Shown: positions 15,733-25,236 of the stretch, in pieces
How the letters are laid out: each line of letters opens with the position of its first letter
How positions within the stretch are numbered: position 1 is the stretch's first letter
DNA from: Diaminobutyricimonas aerilata
GTDB taxonomy: Bacteria > Actinomycetota > Actinomycetes > Actinomycetales > Microbacteriaceae
DNA length: 64,000 nucleotides
Assembly (NCBI RefSeq): GCF_002797715.1
Contig: NZ_PGFF01000001.1
Span: forward strand, 2,193,304-2,257,303
Direction of reading: 5' to 3'
Notes under the pieces: generated by a model
What the model saw: the letters and a program-made list of their open reading frames with translations, nothing else
The model's database searches: none
What the model was told of the DNA's origin: nothing
Translations under genes and position numbers: made by a program

Positions 15733-18252
15733 ATGGGCATGGCACGCGCAGGATCGGGTGGGCGAGGCACCGAGCAGTACGTCTCCGTCGACCAGCACCG
15801 CATCCGGCTCACCAATCTCGAGAAGGTCGTCTACCCCGAGACCGGCACCACCAAGGCCGACGTGTTCGACTACTACGCCCGCGTCGCCGACGCGCTCATC
15901 CCGCACGCGCAGGACCGTCCGGCGACACGCAAGCGGTGGGTGGACGGCGTCGGCACGGCCGAGCACCCGGGTCAGGTGTTCTTCCAGAAGAACCTCGACG
16001 AAGGCACGCCGGAGTGGGTGCAGCGGCGCGACATCCAGCACTCCGAGGGCCCCAAGTCGTACCCCCTGGTGAACGACCGGGCGACGCTCATCTGGCTCGC
16101 CCAGATCGCCTCGCTCGAGATCCACGTGCCCCAGTGGCGCTTCGGGCGCACCGGGGTGCGCAAGAACCCCGACCGGTTGGTGCTCGACCTCGACCCGGGC
16201 GAGGGGACCGGGCTCGCCGAGTGCGCCGAGGTCGCCCGGCTCGCGCGGCGCATCCTCACCGGCATGGGTCTCGACCCGTATCCGGTGACGAGCGGCAGCA
16301 AGGGGATCCACCTCTACGCCGCGATCGACGGCTCGCAGACGAGCGACGAGATCTCGGCGGTCGCCCACGAGCTCGCGCGCGCACTCGAGGCGGACCACCC
16401 CGACCTCGTCGTGAGCGACATGAAGAAGACCCTGCGCACCGGCAAGGTGCTCGTGGACTGGAGCCAGAACAACGGCAGCAAGACCACGATCGTGCCGTAC
16501 TCCCTGCGCGGCCGGCCGCATCCGACCGTCGCCGCCCCCCGCACCTGGGAGGAGCTCGACGACCCGGAGCTCGAGCACCTGGACTACCGCGAGGTGCTCG
16601 CCCGGCTCGAGGCCGCGCCGGACCCGCTCGCTCCGCTCTCGGCGGGGCACCTCGCCTCGCTCGAACCGACGCGTGAGCACATGGCGAGCTTCGACTCGAC
16701 GCCCGCCGCCCGCGACCGGCTCGCCACGTACCGCAGCATGCGCGACGCCGCGAAGACGCCGGAACCCGTGCCCGAGGCACCGCCCGGGCCCGGCGGCGGC
16801 AACAGCTTCGTCATCCAGGAACACCACGCGAGCCGACTGCACTGGGATTTCCGGCTCGAGCACGACGGTGTGCTCGTGAGCTGGGCGCTCCCCCGCGGCG
16901 TGCCGACCGACCCGAAGAAGAACCATCTCGCCGTGCAGACCGAGGATCATCCCCTCGAATACGGCACGTTCGAAGGCACCATCCCCGAGGCCGAGTACGG
17001 GGGCGGCGTCGTCACGATCTGGGACGCGGGCACGTACGAGCTGGAGAAGTGGCGCGAGGGCGAGGAGGTCATCGCGACGCTGCACGGCGAGAAGCACGGC
17101 TCGCACAAGTACGCCCTCATCCGCACCCGTGGTCGCGACGGCCGGGACGAGAACAACTGGCTCATCCACCTCATGCGCTCCGAACACGATCCCGGCGAGG
17201 AACCGGCGGCGGAGGAGGGCGCCGAACGCACCGCGGGGTCGAGCCTCCGCCGAGAGCGGGGACGCCGGGTGGTCGGCGGTCGCACCTCGTCACCGGCGCC
17301 GGTCAAGCCGATGCTCGCGACCCTCGGCGAGGAGGACGGACTCGACGACTCCACCGAGTGGGCGTTCGAGATGAAGTGGGACGGCATCCGGGCGATCGCC
17401 CAGGTCACCCCGCGCGGCCTCTCGCTGCACACGCGCAACGGCAACGAGGTGACCACCGCGTATCCCGAGCTCGTCGAGCTGCTCGACGCCGTCACGGGAC
17501 CCGTCGTGCTCGACGGCGAGATCGTCGCCCTCGACGCGCGGGGACGCCCGAGCTTCTCCAAGCTGCAGAACCGCATGAACCTCACGAAGACGCCGGACAT
17601 CGAGCGGGCGATGCGCGATCATCCGGTGCACTACTTCGTGTTCGACGTGCTCGAACTCGACGGCGGGAGCCTCGCGCGGCGGCCCTACACGGAGCGGCGC
17701 CAGGCGCTCGAACGTGCTTTGCACGAGACCGAGCGCGTGCGGGTCCCCCCGGCCTTCGACGGCGACCTCGCCTCGGCGCTGCGGGCGAGCCGCGAACTCG
17801 GCCTCGAGGGCGTGATGGCGAAGGACGTCGACAGCACCTATACACTCGGGCGCCGCTCGTCGCGGTGGGTGAAGATCAAGCACCACCTCACCCAGGAGGT
17901 CGTGATCGCCGGGTGGCGTCCCGGCGAGGGACGACGCACCGGGGCAGTCGGGGCGCTGCTCATGGGTGTACCCGACGGCGACGGGCTGCGCTACGTCGGG
18001 AAGGTGGGCACGGGATTCCGCGAGCGCGAGCTCGACGAACTCGTCACCCGTTTCGCACGCATGGAACGCAAGACCACCCCGTTCATCGACGTGCCGGCGG
18101 CGGATGCGCGCGGGGCGCACTGGATCACGCCGCGTCTGGTCGGCGAGGTGGAGTTCGGGGAGTGGACCCCGACCGGCCGCCTCCGCCAACCGAGCTGGCG
18201 CGGGTGGCGCCCCGACAAGTCGCCGGAGGACGTCGTGGTGGAGAGCCCGTGA
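15733..18252 (+). CDS. ligD: Multifunctional ATP-dependent DNA ligase LigD (polymerase-phosphoesterase-ligase)
   Basis: 839 aa in the order polymerase, phosphoesterase, ligase, as in mycobacterial LigD. The primase-like polymerase domain (about 10-300) has the LDLDP metal motif and TSGSKGIHLY. The 3'-phosphoesterase domain (about 350-480) has the EHHASRLHWDFRLEHDG motif. The ligase domain has the adenylation lysine Lys548 in EMKWDGIR, DGEIVAL, and the C-terminal OB fold with RWVKIK. With Ku it repairs double-strand breaks. The start at 15733 follows GGGCAGGAT; an ATG at 15739 is also possible. Its stop overlaps the next gene by 4 bp. Confidence 0.96.
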   Translation: MGMARAGSGGRGTEQYVSVDQHRIRLTNLEKVVYPETGTTKADVFDYYARVADALIPHAQDRPATRKRWVDGVGTAEHPGQVFFQKNLDEGTPEWVQRRDIQHSEGPKSYPLVNDRATLIWLAQIASLEIHVPQWRFGRTGVRKNPDRLVLDLDPGEGTGLAECAEVARLARRILTGMGLDPYPVTSGSKGIHLYAAIDGSQTSDEISAVAHELARALEADHPDLVVSDMKKTLRTGKVLVDWSQNNGSKTTIVPYSLRGRPHPTVAAPRTWEELDDPELEHLDYREVLARLEAAPDPLAPLSAGHLASLEPTREHMASFDSTPAARDRLATYRSMRDAAKTPEPVPEAPPGPGGGNSFVIQEHHASRLHWDFRLEHDGVLVSWALPRGVPTDPKKNHLAVQTEDHPLEYGTFEGTIPEAEYGGGVVTIWDAGTYELEKWREGEEVIATLHGEKHGSHKYALIRTRGRDGRDENNWLIHLMRSEHDPGEEPAAEEGAERTAGSSLRRERGRRVVGGRTSSPAPVKPMLATLGEEDGLDDSTEWAFEMKWDGIRAIAQVTPRGLSLHTRNGNEVTTAYPELVELLDAVTGPVVLDGEIVALDARGRPSFSKLQNRMNLTKTPDIERAMRDHPVHYFVFDVLELDGGSLARRPYTERRQALERALHETERVRVPPAFDGDLASALRASRELGLEGVMAKDVDSTYTLGRRSSRWVKIKHHLTQEVVIAGWRPGEGRRTGAVGALLMGVPDGDGLRYVGKVGTGFRERELDELVTRFARMERKTTPFIDVPAADARGAHWITPRLVGEVEFGEWTPTGRLRQPSWRGWRPDKSPEDVVVESP

Positions 18253-19052
18253 CCCGCGTCACGCTCGTCATCCCGGTGAGGGACGACGCCGAGCTGCTGC
18301 GCCGCTGTCTCGCCGACGTGGCCCGGCAGTCCCGGCCGATCGACGAACTCATCGTCGTCGACAACGCGAGCGACGACGACTCGGCCGACGTCGCGCGTGC
18401 GGCCGGTGCCACCGTGCTCACCGAGCGGGTCGCCGGCATCTGGCCCGCGGCGGCGCGGGGGTTCGACGCCGCGACGGGCGATGTCATCGCACGCTGCGAT
18501 GCCGACTGCCGGTTGCCGTCGGACTGGGTCGAGCGCCTCGTCGCGGCGCTCGACGCCCGCCCGGACGCCGTCGCGGTCACCGGGCCCGGGGTGTTCTACG
18601 ACCTCGCCGGCGTGCCGCGGCTGCTCGCCGACGTGTTCTACATGCGGGCCTACTTCTGGTCGATGCACGGCGCGCTCGCCGGCACGCCCCTGTTCGGTTC
18701 GAACATGGGCATCCGGCGGGCCACCTGGCGGGCGGTGCGCGATCGCGTGCACCGCGACGACCCGGAGGTGCACGACGACATGGACCTCAGCCTGTGCCTC
18801 GATCCACGATGGAGGGTCGTCTACGACCGTCGGCTGCGCACCGGCATCTCGGGTCGGCCCTTCCGGTCGCTGCCGGCGATGATCCGGCGCGGACGCCGGG
18901 CCGTGCACACCCTCGCACGCAACTGGCCTGAGCAGTCGCCGTGGAGGCGGTGGAGGATCCGCGTCGAGGATCGCCTCGACCGGCGTCGCGGCCTACGCTC
19001 GGACGTGCGGCCCACCGCCGCGCTCCGACGACCACGGGAGGATGGCGCATGA
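18249..19052 (+). CDS. Family 2 glycosyltransferase
   Basis: 267 aa, GTG start at 18249 in a GTGA overlap with ligD. The GT-A fold is evident: TLVIPVRDDAELLRRCL at the N-terminus, VVDNASDDD for nucleotide binding, and a metal site RCDADC in place of DxD. HDDMDLSL resembles the acceptor/catalytic ED motif. No membrane helices are seen. It probably transfers a sugar to a lipid or wall precursor; the acceptor is unknown. Being coupled behind ligD is unusual and probably reflects operon packing rather than a repair role. Confidence 0.85.
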   Translation: MTRVTLVIPVRDDAELLRRCLADVARQSRPIDELIVVDNASDDDSADVARAAGATVLTERVAGIWPAAARGFDAATGDVIARCDADCRLPSDWVERLVAALDARPDAVAVTGPGVFYDLAGVPRLLADVFYMRAYFWSMHGALAGTPLFGSNMGIRRATWRAVRDRVHRDDPEVHDDMDLSLCLDPRWRVVYDRRLRTGISGRPFRSLPAMIRRGRRAVHTLARNWPEQSPWRRWRIRVEDRLDRRRGLRSDVRPTAALRRPREDGA

Positions 19053-19237
19053 GCATCGACCGCGCGCGCGACGACGCACCCCGCGAGTACGAACCGAACC
19101 TCGAGGACGAGCGGGTGGTGCCGCTGCTCGACGACGACGACGAACCGTTGCCACCGCCGACGATCGATCCCGACGAGCGGGTCGAGACCGACATCGAGGA
19201 CGGCGACGTGTCCCTCGACGACGAGCGGCGCGACTGA
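19049..19237 (+). CDS. Small highly acidic protein
   Basis: 62 aa, of which about 25 are Asp or Glu, with no hydrophobic core; probably disordered. The ATG at 19049 overlaps the glycosyltransferase stop (ATGA) and has a GGGAGGAT site. I recognise no domain. It closes the ligD operon, seven bases before the convergent MMPL gene. Similar acidic mini-proteins occur at 26501, 31457 and 31636. Confidence 0.6.
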   Translation: MSIDRARDDAPREYEPNLEDERVVPLLDDDDEPLPPPTIDPDERVETDIEDGDVSLDDERRD

Positions 19238-19243
19238 CCGGAG

Positions 19244-21286
19244 TCAGCCCCGCGCGGCCGGCACCGACGGCCGCCGCGGCCACCAAAACCGGTCGCCCGT
19301 GAGGAACGCGAGTGCGGGCACGACGACCGTGCGCACGAGCAGGGTGTCGAGCAGCACACCGACGCACACGATGATGCCGATCTGCGTGAGCGTGATGAGC
19401 GGCAGCACCCCGAGCACGGCGAACACGGCCGCGAGCAGCACGCCCGCGCTCGTGATCACCCCGCCGGTCGCGGCGAGGGCACGCACCATCCCCTCCCGGG
19501 TACCGGCGCGGGCCGCCTCCTCCTTCGCGCGGGTCACGAGGAAGATGTTGTAGTCCACCCCGAGCGCCACGAGGAACAAGAAGCTCAGCAGCAGCACGTT
19601 GTCGTCGAGCGCCGGGAAGCCGAACACCGTCTCGAAGAGGTACCAGCTCGCCCCCACGCTCGCGAAGAAACTCGCGACCACGGTGAACAGCAACAGCACC
19701 GGGGCGACGAGCGCGCGCAACAGCACGACGAGCACGAGGAACACGAGCGCGAGGATGACCGGGATCACGAGCGCCTGATCGGCGGCGGTCGCGGCGCGCA
19801 GGTCGAGAGCGCGGGCGTCCGCTCCGCCGACGATCGCCTCCCCGCTCCCGATCCCGTCGAGTGCGTCGCGCATCCGCTCGACCGTCGCGAGGGCGGAGCC
19901 GCTCTCCCCCTCGGCGTCGAGCACCACCTGGATGCGCGTCGAGCCGTCGGCGGAATCGCCGGGGGCGACGGAGTCGACGCCGCGCACGTCTTCGAGTCCG
20001 CGGACCACGTCGGCGACCTCGGCGTCGTCCGCGATGACGATCGTCGGCGAACTGCTGCCCGCCGGGAACGCGCGCTCGAGCACCGCCTGACCCGCCACCG
20101 CCTCCGGTTCGCGGACGAACTGCTCGCTCTGCGCGAGTCCGGTGCGCACCGTCACCATGCCGCTCGCAGCGGCGGCGAGCACGACCGCTCCCGCGACCGC
20201 AACGAGGATCGGCCGACGCTGGACTCCACGGCCGAGTCGCGCCCACGGGCTGCGCTCGGCGGTGTCCGCGGTGCCGACCCGCGGCACGTACGGCCAGAAG
20301 AGCCCGCGGCCGAAGAGCAGAAGAGCGGCGGGGAGCACGATGAGCGCGAAGACCATCGCCACCACGACACCGATGGCGCACGCGAGTCCGAGGGCGCGGT
20401 TCCCCGCGAGCTGCGCGACGAGGAGGGTGAGCAGGCTGAGCGCGACCGTGCTGCCGCTCGCGATGACGGCGGGTCCGGCCCCGCGCAGGGCGGCCGCCAT
20501 GGCCTGCCGACGGTCGTCGACGTGCCGCAGTTCGTCGCGGTAGCGGGCGATGAGCAGCAGGGCGTAGTTGGTCCCCGCGCCGAACACGAGCACGGAGAGG
20601 ATGCCGGTCACCGAGGCGTCGAGCTCGTAGCCGAGCGCGCCGGCGACGCGTCGCGCCACGATCCCGGCGAGCGCGTCGGCGAGACCGATGACAGTGAGCG
20701 GGACGAGCCACAACCACGGGCTGCGGTAGGTGATGAGCAGCAGCACCGCGACGACGATGACGGTGACGAGCAGGAGCCGGAAGTCGGCGCCGTCGAACAC
20801 GGCCGCGACGTCGACCTCGAATCCCTCCGGACCGGAGAGGTAGACCCGCGCACCGTCGATCGCGTCCGCGACGGCCGCACGCAGCTCGTCGGCACGTCCG
20901 GCTTGCGCGTCCACGTCGTCCTCGACCTCGAGCGGCACGACGAGAAGCGCCACGTCGCCGTCGTCGGAGAGCGTCGGGGGCGGCACGGCGCCGTCCGCGG
21001 CGATCGACTGCAGCTCGGTCTGCGCCTCTCGCAGCTGCGCGAGCTGGCCATCGGAGAGGGGCCCGTCCTCGGCCTCGACCACGAGGAGCGCGGAGGTGGT
21101 CTCCTCCCCTGCGATCCGCTCCGCGACGGCATCCGCCCGCACCGACTCCGCGCTGTCGGGCAGACCGACCGGTGGAGCGGTGCTGCCGGTCGAGCCGGAA
21201 CCGAGCGCGAACAGGGCGGCGCCGGCCGCGAGGGCGAGCAGCAGCACGATCCAGGAGGTGCGGCGGGCGGTGAGGAAGCGGATCAC
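19244..21286 (-). CDS. MMPL/RND-family transporter
   Basis: 680 aa with 12 predicted membrane helices as two repeats of one plus five, each followed by a large extracytoplasmic loop, the MmpL layout. Signature segments are FGAGTNYALLLIARYRDEL in the first half and ALGVDYNIFLVTRAKEE in the second. It probably exports lipids, drugs or other hydrophobic compounds by proton motive force. The start is a GTG at 21286 with a weak GAAAG site. A MarR-type gene lies divergently, with an inverted repeat 11 bp upstream of this start, so repression by that regulator is likely. Confidence 0.9.
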   Translation of the reverse strand: MIRFLTARRTSWIVLLLALAAGAALFALGSGSTGSTAPPVGLPDSAESVRADAVAERIAGEETTSALLVVEAEDGPLSDGQLAQLREAQTELQSIAADGAVPPPTLSDDGDVALLVVPLEVEDDVDAQAGRADELRAAVADAIDGARVYLSGPEGFEVDVAAVFDGADFRLLLVTVIVVAVLLLITYRSPWLWLVPLTVIGLADALAGIVARRVAGALGYELDASVTGILSVLVFGAGTNYALLLIARYRDELRHVDDRRQAMAAALRGAGPAVIASGSTVALSLLTLLVAQLAGNRALGLACAIGVVVAMVFALIVLPAALLLFGRGLFWPYVPRVGTADTAERSPWARLGRGVQRRPILVAVAGAVVLAAAASGMVTVRTGLAQSEQFVREPEAVAGQAVLERAFPAGSSSPTIVIADDAEVADVVRGLEDVRGVDSVAPGDSADGSTRIQVVLDAEGESGSALATVERMRDALDGIGSGEAIVGGADARALDLRAATAADQALVIPVILALVFLVLVVLLRALVAPVLLLFTVVASFFASVGASWYLFETVFGFPALDDNVLLLSFLFLVALGVDYNIFLVTRAKEEAARAGTREGMVRALAATGGVITSAGVLLAAVFAVLGVLPLITLTQIGIIVCVGVLLDTLLVRTVVVPALAFLTGDRFWWPRRPSVPAARG

Positions 21287-21296
21287 GATGTCTTTC

Positions 21297-21319
21297 GATC
21301 GTCGAAATATCTGACGATC
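21297..21319. promoter_or_regulatory. Inverted-repeat operator between MMPL and MarR genes
   Basis: GATCGTC at 21297-21303 and GACGATC at 21313-21319 form a perfect 7-bp inverted repeat with a 9-bp AT-rich spacer. It fills the 57-bp divergent gap, next to the MMPL start and upstream of the marR -10 box. This is the size and place expected for a MarR dimer site. Confidence 0.65.
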
Positions 21320-21343
21320 ACACTAACTGGCTAGGATCGGAAC

Positions 21344-21784
21344 ATGCAAGCGGACAGGATGCGCGCGCCGACCGTGCTGCTCCGCGAGATCCTCGAGATC
21401 TCGGAGGAATTCGAACGCCGGCTCGGTCGTCACCTGGCCGTCAATCCGACCGATCTCTCCGCCATGGAGCACCTCATCGCGAGCGGACCGCTGAGCCCGG
21501 GGGAACTCGCCCGCCGGCTGGGCATCTCCCCCGCCGCCGTCACCACCGTGATCGACCGGCTGACCGCCGCCGGCCACGCCGCGCGCACTCCCAACCCCGA
21601 CGACCGCCGGGGCGTGCTCGTCGCGGCCGCGCCCGATTCCGTCGCGGCGGCGATGGCGCAGCTGATGCCGATGATCGGCGACATCGATCGAGTCATCGAC
21701 GAGTTCGACGAGCAGGAGTCCGCCGCGATCGAGCGGTACCTGCGTCGGGTGGTCGAGCGCTACCGCGCCCACGTCGACGACTAG
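21344..21784 (+). CDS. MarR-family transcriptional regulator
   Basis: 146 aa, the normal MarR size. The winged helix-turn-helix is visible: LSPGELARRLGISPAAVTTV, then IDRLTAAGHAARTPNPDDRR with the D-R-R wing motif. Long helices at both ends would form the dimer interface. The ATG at 21344 has TAGGAT exactly six bases upstream, so leaderless expression is likely. It is divergent from the MMPL exporter across an inverted repeat, pointing to control of that exporter and of itself. Confidence 0.88.
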   Translation: MQADRMRAPTVLLREILEISEEFERRLGRHLAVNPTDLSAMEHLIASGPLSPGELARRLGISPAAVTTVIDRLTAAGHAARTPNPDDRRGVLVAAAPDSVAAAMAQLMPMIGDIDRVIDEFDEQESAAIERYLRRVVERYRAHVDD

Positions 21785-21785
21785 A

Positions 21786-23369
21786 TCAGGCGCGGTCCTC
21801 GTCGAGGGCCGTCGCGGTCGGCAGCGTGATGGCGCCGGTCGACGGGGCGATGCCGCTCAGCCGCTCCGGGGCGAGCACCCGCTGCACGTCCTCCGCCCGC
21901 ATCAGCCCGGCGTCCACGACGAGGTCCGCGATCGACGCGTTCGTCGTGAGGGCCTCGTGGGCGAGCGTCGCGGCCGCGGAGTAGCCGATGTACGGCGTCA
22001 GCGCGGTCACGACGCCCACACTCGACTCGACCTGCCTGCTCAAGCGCTCGGTGTTGGCGGTGATGCCGTCGATGCAGTTGACGCGCAGCGTGCGGCACGC
22101 GTTCGTGAGCCAGGCGAGCGACTGCAGGATGCTGTGGGCGATGACCGGTTCGAAGGCGTTCAGCTGCAGCTGACCCGCCTCGGCCGCGGCCGTGACCGTC
22201 GCATCCGCCCCGATCACGCTGAAGGCGACCTGATTGACGACCTCGGGGATGACCGGGTTGACCTTGCCCGGCATGATGCTCGAGCCCGCCTGCCGCGGCG
22301 GGAGGTTGATCTCGCCGATGCCGGCCTGCGGTCCGCTCGAGAGCAGGCGCAGATCGTTGCAGATCTTCGACAGCTTCACGGCACCGCGCTTGAGGATCCC
22401 GGAGAGGGTCATGAAGATCCCGGCATCGCTCGTGGCCTCGATCAGGTCGGGAGCGGTCTCGAACGCAAGGCCCGTGACCTCTTCGAGCCGTCGGCGCACG
22501 GCCTCGGCGTAGCGGGGATCCGCCGTGATGCCCGTGCCGATCGCCGTCGCGCCCATGTTGATCTCGTTGAGCCACTTGATCGACTCGGTGAGCCGGTCGT
22601 AGTCCTCGCGCAGCGTGTGCGCGAAGCCGGAGAACTCCTGACCGAGCGTCATCGGCACGGCGTCCTGCAGCTGCGTGCGGCCGACCTTGAGCACGTGGGC
22701 GAACTCGCGCCCCTTCGCCGCGAAGGCGTCCTGCAGGCGAGCGTGCTCGGCCAGCAGACGCTGGAGCGACAGCACCATCGCGAGCTTGATGGCCGTCGGG
22801 TAGACGTCGTTCGTGCTCTGGCTGCGGTTGACGTCGTCGATCGGATGCAGGTGCCGGTAGTCGCCCTTCTCGTGCCCGAGGAGTTCGAGCCCGCGGTTGG
22901 CGATCACCTCGTTCGTGTTCATGTTGGTGCTCGTGCCGGCGCCGCCCTGGATGACGCCGACGACGAACTGGTCGTGCAGCCCGCCCGCGACGATCTCCTC
23001 GCACACGCGGTCGATGACGTCGGCCTTCTCGGGCTCGAGCACCCCGATCTCGCGGTTCGCCCGCGCCGAGGCCTGCTTCACGCGCGCGAGGGCGCGCACG
23101 AGGTCGGGGTAGTTGTAGATGGCCCGTCGCGTGATCGGGAAGTTGGTGAGTGCCCGCGCGGTGTGGATGCCCCAGTAGGCGTCGGCGGGCACTTCGAGAC
23201 GGCCGAGCGAGTCGCTCTCGACTCGTGTCGCCCGTCCCCGGTGGCCCACGGAGTCCTCCCCCACGGCCGGTCCGTTCGTGCCCGTCAGGGGTGCGTTCTC
23301 ATCGCCGTCGATGCGCTGTTCGTCCCGCACGATGAGGTCGGTGTCGTCGTCGAACGCTTGTGGCGTCAT
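21786..23369 (-). CDS. aspA: Aspartate ammonia-lyase
   Basis: 527 aa; E. coli AspA has 478, and the difference is a ~50-residue acidic N-terminal extension before RVESDSLGRLEVPADAYWG. Fumarase/aspartase superfamily motifs are present: TSTNMNTNEV, the substrate loop GSSIMPGKVNP and the conserved HPIDDVNRSQSTND. It interconverts L-aspartate with fumarate and ammonia in the cytoplasm. The ATG at 23369 has an AAGGAGC site at a long spacing. It is convergent with marR (1-bp gap) and divergent from the deaminase gene. Confidence 0.93.
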   Translation of the reverse strand: MTPQAFDDDTDLIVRDEQRIDGDENAPLTGTNGPAVGEDSVGHRGRATRVESDSLGRLEVPADAYWGIHTARALTNFPITRRAIYNYPDLVRALARVKQASARANREIGVLEPEKADVIDRVCEEIVAGGLHDQFVVGVIQGGAGTSTNMNTNEVIANRGLELLGHEKGDYRHLHPIDDVNRSQSTNDVYPTAIKLAMVLSLQRLLAEHARLQDAFAAKGREFAHVLKVGRTQLQDAVPMTLGQEFSGFAHTLREDYDRLTESIKWLNEINMGATAIGTGITADPRYAEAVRRRLEEVTGLAFETAPDLIEATSDAGIFMTLSGILKRGAVKLSKICNDLRLLSSGPQAGIGEINLPPRQAGSSIMPGKVNPVIPEVVNQVAFSVIGADATVTAAAEAGQLQLNAFEPVIAHSILQSLAWLTNACRTLRVNCIDGITANTERLSRQVESSVGVVTALTPYIGYSAAATLAHEALTTNASIADLVVDAGLMRAEDVQRVLAPERLSGIAPSTGAITLPTATALDEDRA

Positions 23370-23428
23370 CCGCTCGAGCTCCTTCGATCAGTGGATGACG
23401 CCACTCTACGCGGCACTAGCCTGCCGGT

Positions 23429-23893
23429 ATGGATGCCGATGCCACCGACCACCTCGACCGCGCGATCGCCCTGGCGGTCGACAACGTGACCGCCGGGGGC
23501 GGACCGTTCGGTGCGATCGTGGTGATCGACGGCACCGCGTACGAAGGGGTGAACCGGGTGACCCTCGACTCGGATCCGACCGCGCACGCCGAGGTCGTCG
23601 CGATCCGCCGGGCGTGTGCGGACCGCGGCACGTTCGAGCTCGCCGGGGCGGTGCTCTACTCGAGCTGCGAGCCGTGCCCGCTGTGCCTCAGCGCGGCGAT
23701 GTGGGCGCGGATCGACGAAGTGGTGTTCGCCGCCGACCGGCATCAGGCGGCCGCGGCGGGCTTCGACGATGCCGTGTTCTACGAGGCGTTCGAAGACGGC
23801 GGGCGCAGCCCGTTGCGGGTCAGCCGTGCGGGTACCGACGGCGCCGCGCCGTTCCAGGCGTGGCTCGAGCACGAAGCGCGCGTCGACTACTGA
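23429..23893 (+). CDS. Cytidine/deoxycytidylate-type nucleoside deaminase (guanine deaminase-like)
   Basis: 154 aa. The zinc motif is His53-Ala-Glu55 (AHAEVVAIR) and Cys83 and Cys86 (PCPLC). The sequence CEPCPLCLSAAMWARIDEV and the C-terminal tail around FYEAF fit the GuaD/nucleoside deaminase branch better than the tRNA adenosine deaminase TadA, though TadA-like activity cannot be excluded. The likely reaction is hydrolytic deamination of guanine or a related base. TAGCCT lies six bases upstream of the ATG, indicating a leaderless transcript. Confidence 0.85.
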   Translation: MDADATDHLDRAIALAVDNVTAGGGPFGAIVVIDGTAYEGVNRVTLDSDPTAHAEVVAIRRACADRGTFELAGAVLYSSCEPCPLCLSAAMWARIDEVVFAADRHQAAAAGFDDAVFYEAFEDGGRSPLRVSRAGTDGAAPFQAWLEHEARVDY

Positions 23894-23902
23894 ACCGCCC
23901 GC

Positions 23903-24094
23903 TCACACGTGCAGGGCCGGCACGATGAGGTAGATGCCGTAGAGCACGGCGGCGACGCACAAGGCGAAGCACACCCATTGCCAGCGCGAGCGGGCGGCTC
24001 GCAGCCGGATGCCCGTGGCGAAGAGCGCCACGATGACGGATGCGGCGACGAGCGACGCGACGGCGACGACGGCGAAGGCCGCCCAGTCGATCAC
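23903..24094 (-). CDS. Small two-helix membrane protein coupled to the phosphate transporter
   Basis: 63 aa with a GTG start at 24094 overlapping the stop of the PiT gene (GTGA). Two hydrophobic segments (about 5-28 and 42-60) are separated by a short basic loop RLRAARSR. No family is recognised. Small membrane proteins often follow pit genes in actinobacteria, so it may be an accessory subunit; this is inference. Confidence 0.6.
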   Translation of the reverse strand: MIDWAAFAVVAVASLVAASVIVALFATGIRLRAARSRWQWVCFALCVAAVLYGIYLIVPALHV

Positions 24095-25236
24095 GGGGCG
24101 TCCACGCGCGAGCGTCGCGCCGAGACGGGCACCGGGTGGCGGGTGACGTTGTGATGGCCCACCCGCGAGCGGCGGGACCAGAGGAACATCCCGGCGATCG
24201 CGAGGGCGGCGATCCCCGCGTCGAGCAGGATTCCGACGAGACCCAGCCGGGCGAGGAGTTCCGCGAGGGCCGCCATCGCGGCGGCGGCGGGCAACGTGAT
24301 GAGCCAGGCGATCCCGATGCGGCCGGCGATGCCCCACCGCACGCCGCGCGGGTCGCGGCCGAGCCCGGAGCCGATGATCGATCCGCTCGCCACCTGTGTC
24401 GTCGACAGGGCGAATCCGAGGTGCGACGAGGCGAGGATGGTCGCCATCGTCGACGCCTCGGCGGCGAGCCCCTGTGGCGGGGTGACCTCGGTGATCCCGG
24501 TGCCGAGGGTGCGGATGATGCGCCACCCGCCCATGTAGGTGCCGAGGGCGATGGCGAGCGCGCACACGACGATGACCCACAGCTCGGGGTCGGTGCCCGG
24601 CTCCTGCGACCCCGCGGCGATGAGGGTCAGGGTGATGACGCCCATCGTCTTCTGCGCGTCGTTCGTGCCGTGCGCGAGCGCGACGAGCGACGACGTCGCG
24701 ATCTGGCCGTAACGGAAGTTGTCGCGGGACTCGACCGCTCGGCGGGTGATGCCGAGCGCGATCTTCGTCGCCGTGAACGCGACGATCGCCGCGATGGTGG
24801 GCGCGAGTACGGCCGGCAGCACGACCTTCGACAACAGCACACCCGGGTCGATCGAGTCGACGCCCGCACCGACCACCGCGGCGCCGATGAGCCCGCCGAA
24901 GAGCGCATGGCTCGACGAGCTCGGCAGGCCGAGCAGCCAGGTGGCCATGTTCCACACGATCGCCCCGATGAGCGCCGCGAAGATCATCTGCGGCGAGATC
25001 ACCACGCCGTCGTCGCCTTCGCGGATGAGTCCGCCCGAGATCGTGCGGGCGACCTCCGTGCTGAGGAAGGCGCCGACGAGGTTCAGTACGGCGGCGATGG
25101 CGACGGCCGTGCGCGGCTTGAGCGCGCGGGTCGCGATGGGGGTCGCCATGGCGTTCGCCGTGTCGTGGAATCCGTTCGTGAAGTCGAAGAAGAGCGCCAA
25201 CACGATGACGAGCGCGACGACGAGCGAGATGTCCAC
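24091..25236 (-). CDS. Inorganic phosphate transporter, PiT family
   Basis: 381 aa with about ten membrane helices. Both PiT signatures are present: GFHDTANAMATPI in the first helix region and GTNDAQKTMGVI in the second half, as expected from the internal duplication. It imports phosphate, as metal-phosphate, in symport with protons or sodium. The start is GTG at 25236. It is followed in overlap by a 63-aa membrane protein and is divergent from the DedA gene. Confidence 0.92.
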   Translation of the reverse strand: MDISLVVALVIVLALFFDFTNGFHDTANAMATPIATRALKPRTAVAIAAVLNLVGAFLSTEVARTISGGLIREGDDGVVISPQMIFAALIGAIVWNMATWLLGLPSSSSHALFGGLIGAAVVGAGVDSIDPGVLLSKVVLPAVLAPTIAAIVAFTATKIALGITRRAVESRDNFRYGQIATSSLVALAHGTNDAQKTMGVITLTLIAAGSQEPGTDPELWVIVVCALAIALGTYMGGWRIIRTLGTGITEVTPPQGLAAEASTMATILASSHLGFALSTTQVASGSIIGSGLGRDPRGVRWGIAGRIGIAWLITLPAAAAMAALAELLARLGLVGILLDAGIAALAIAGMFLWSRRSRVGHHNVTRHPVPVSARRSRVDAP

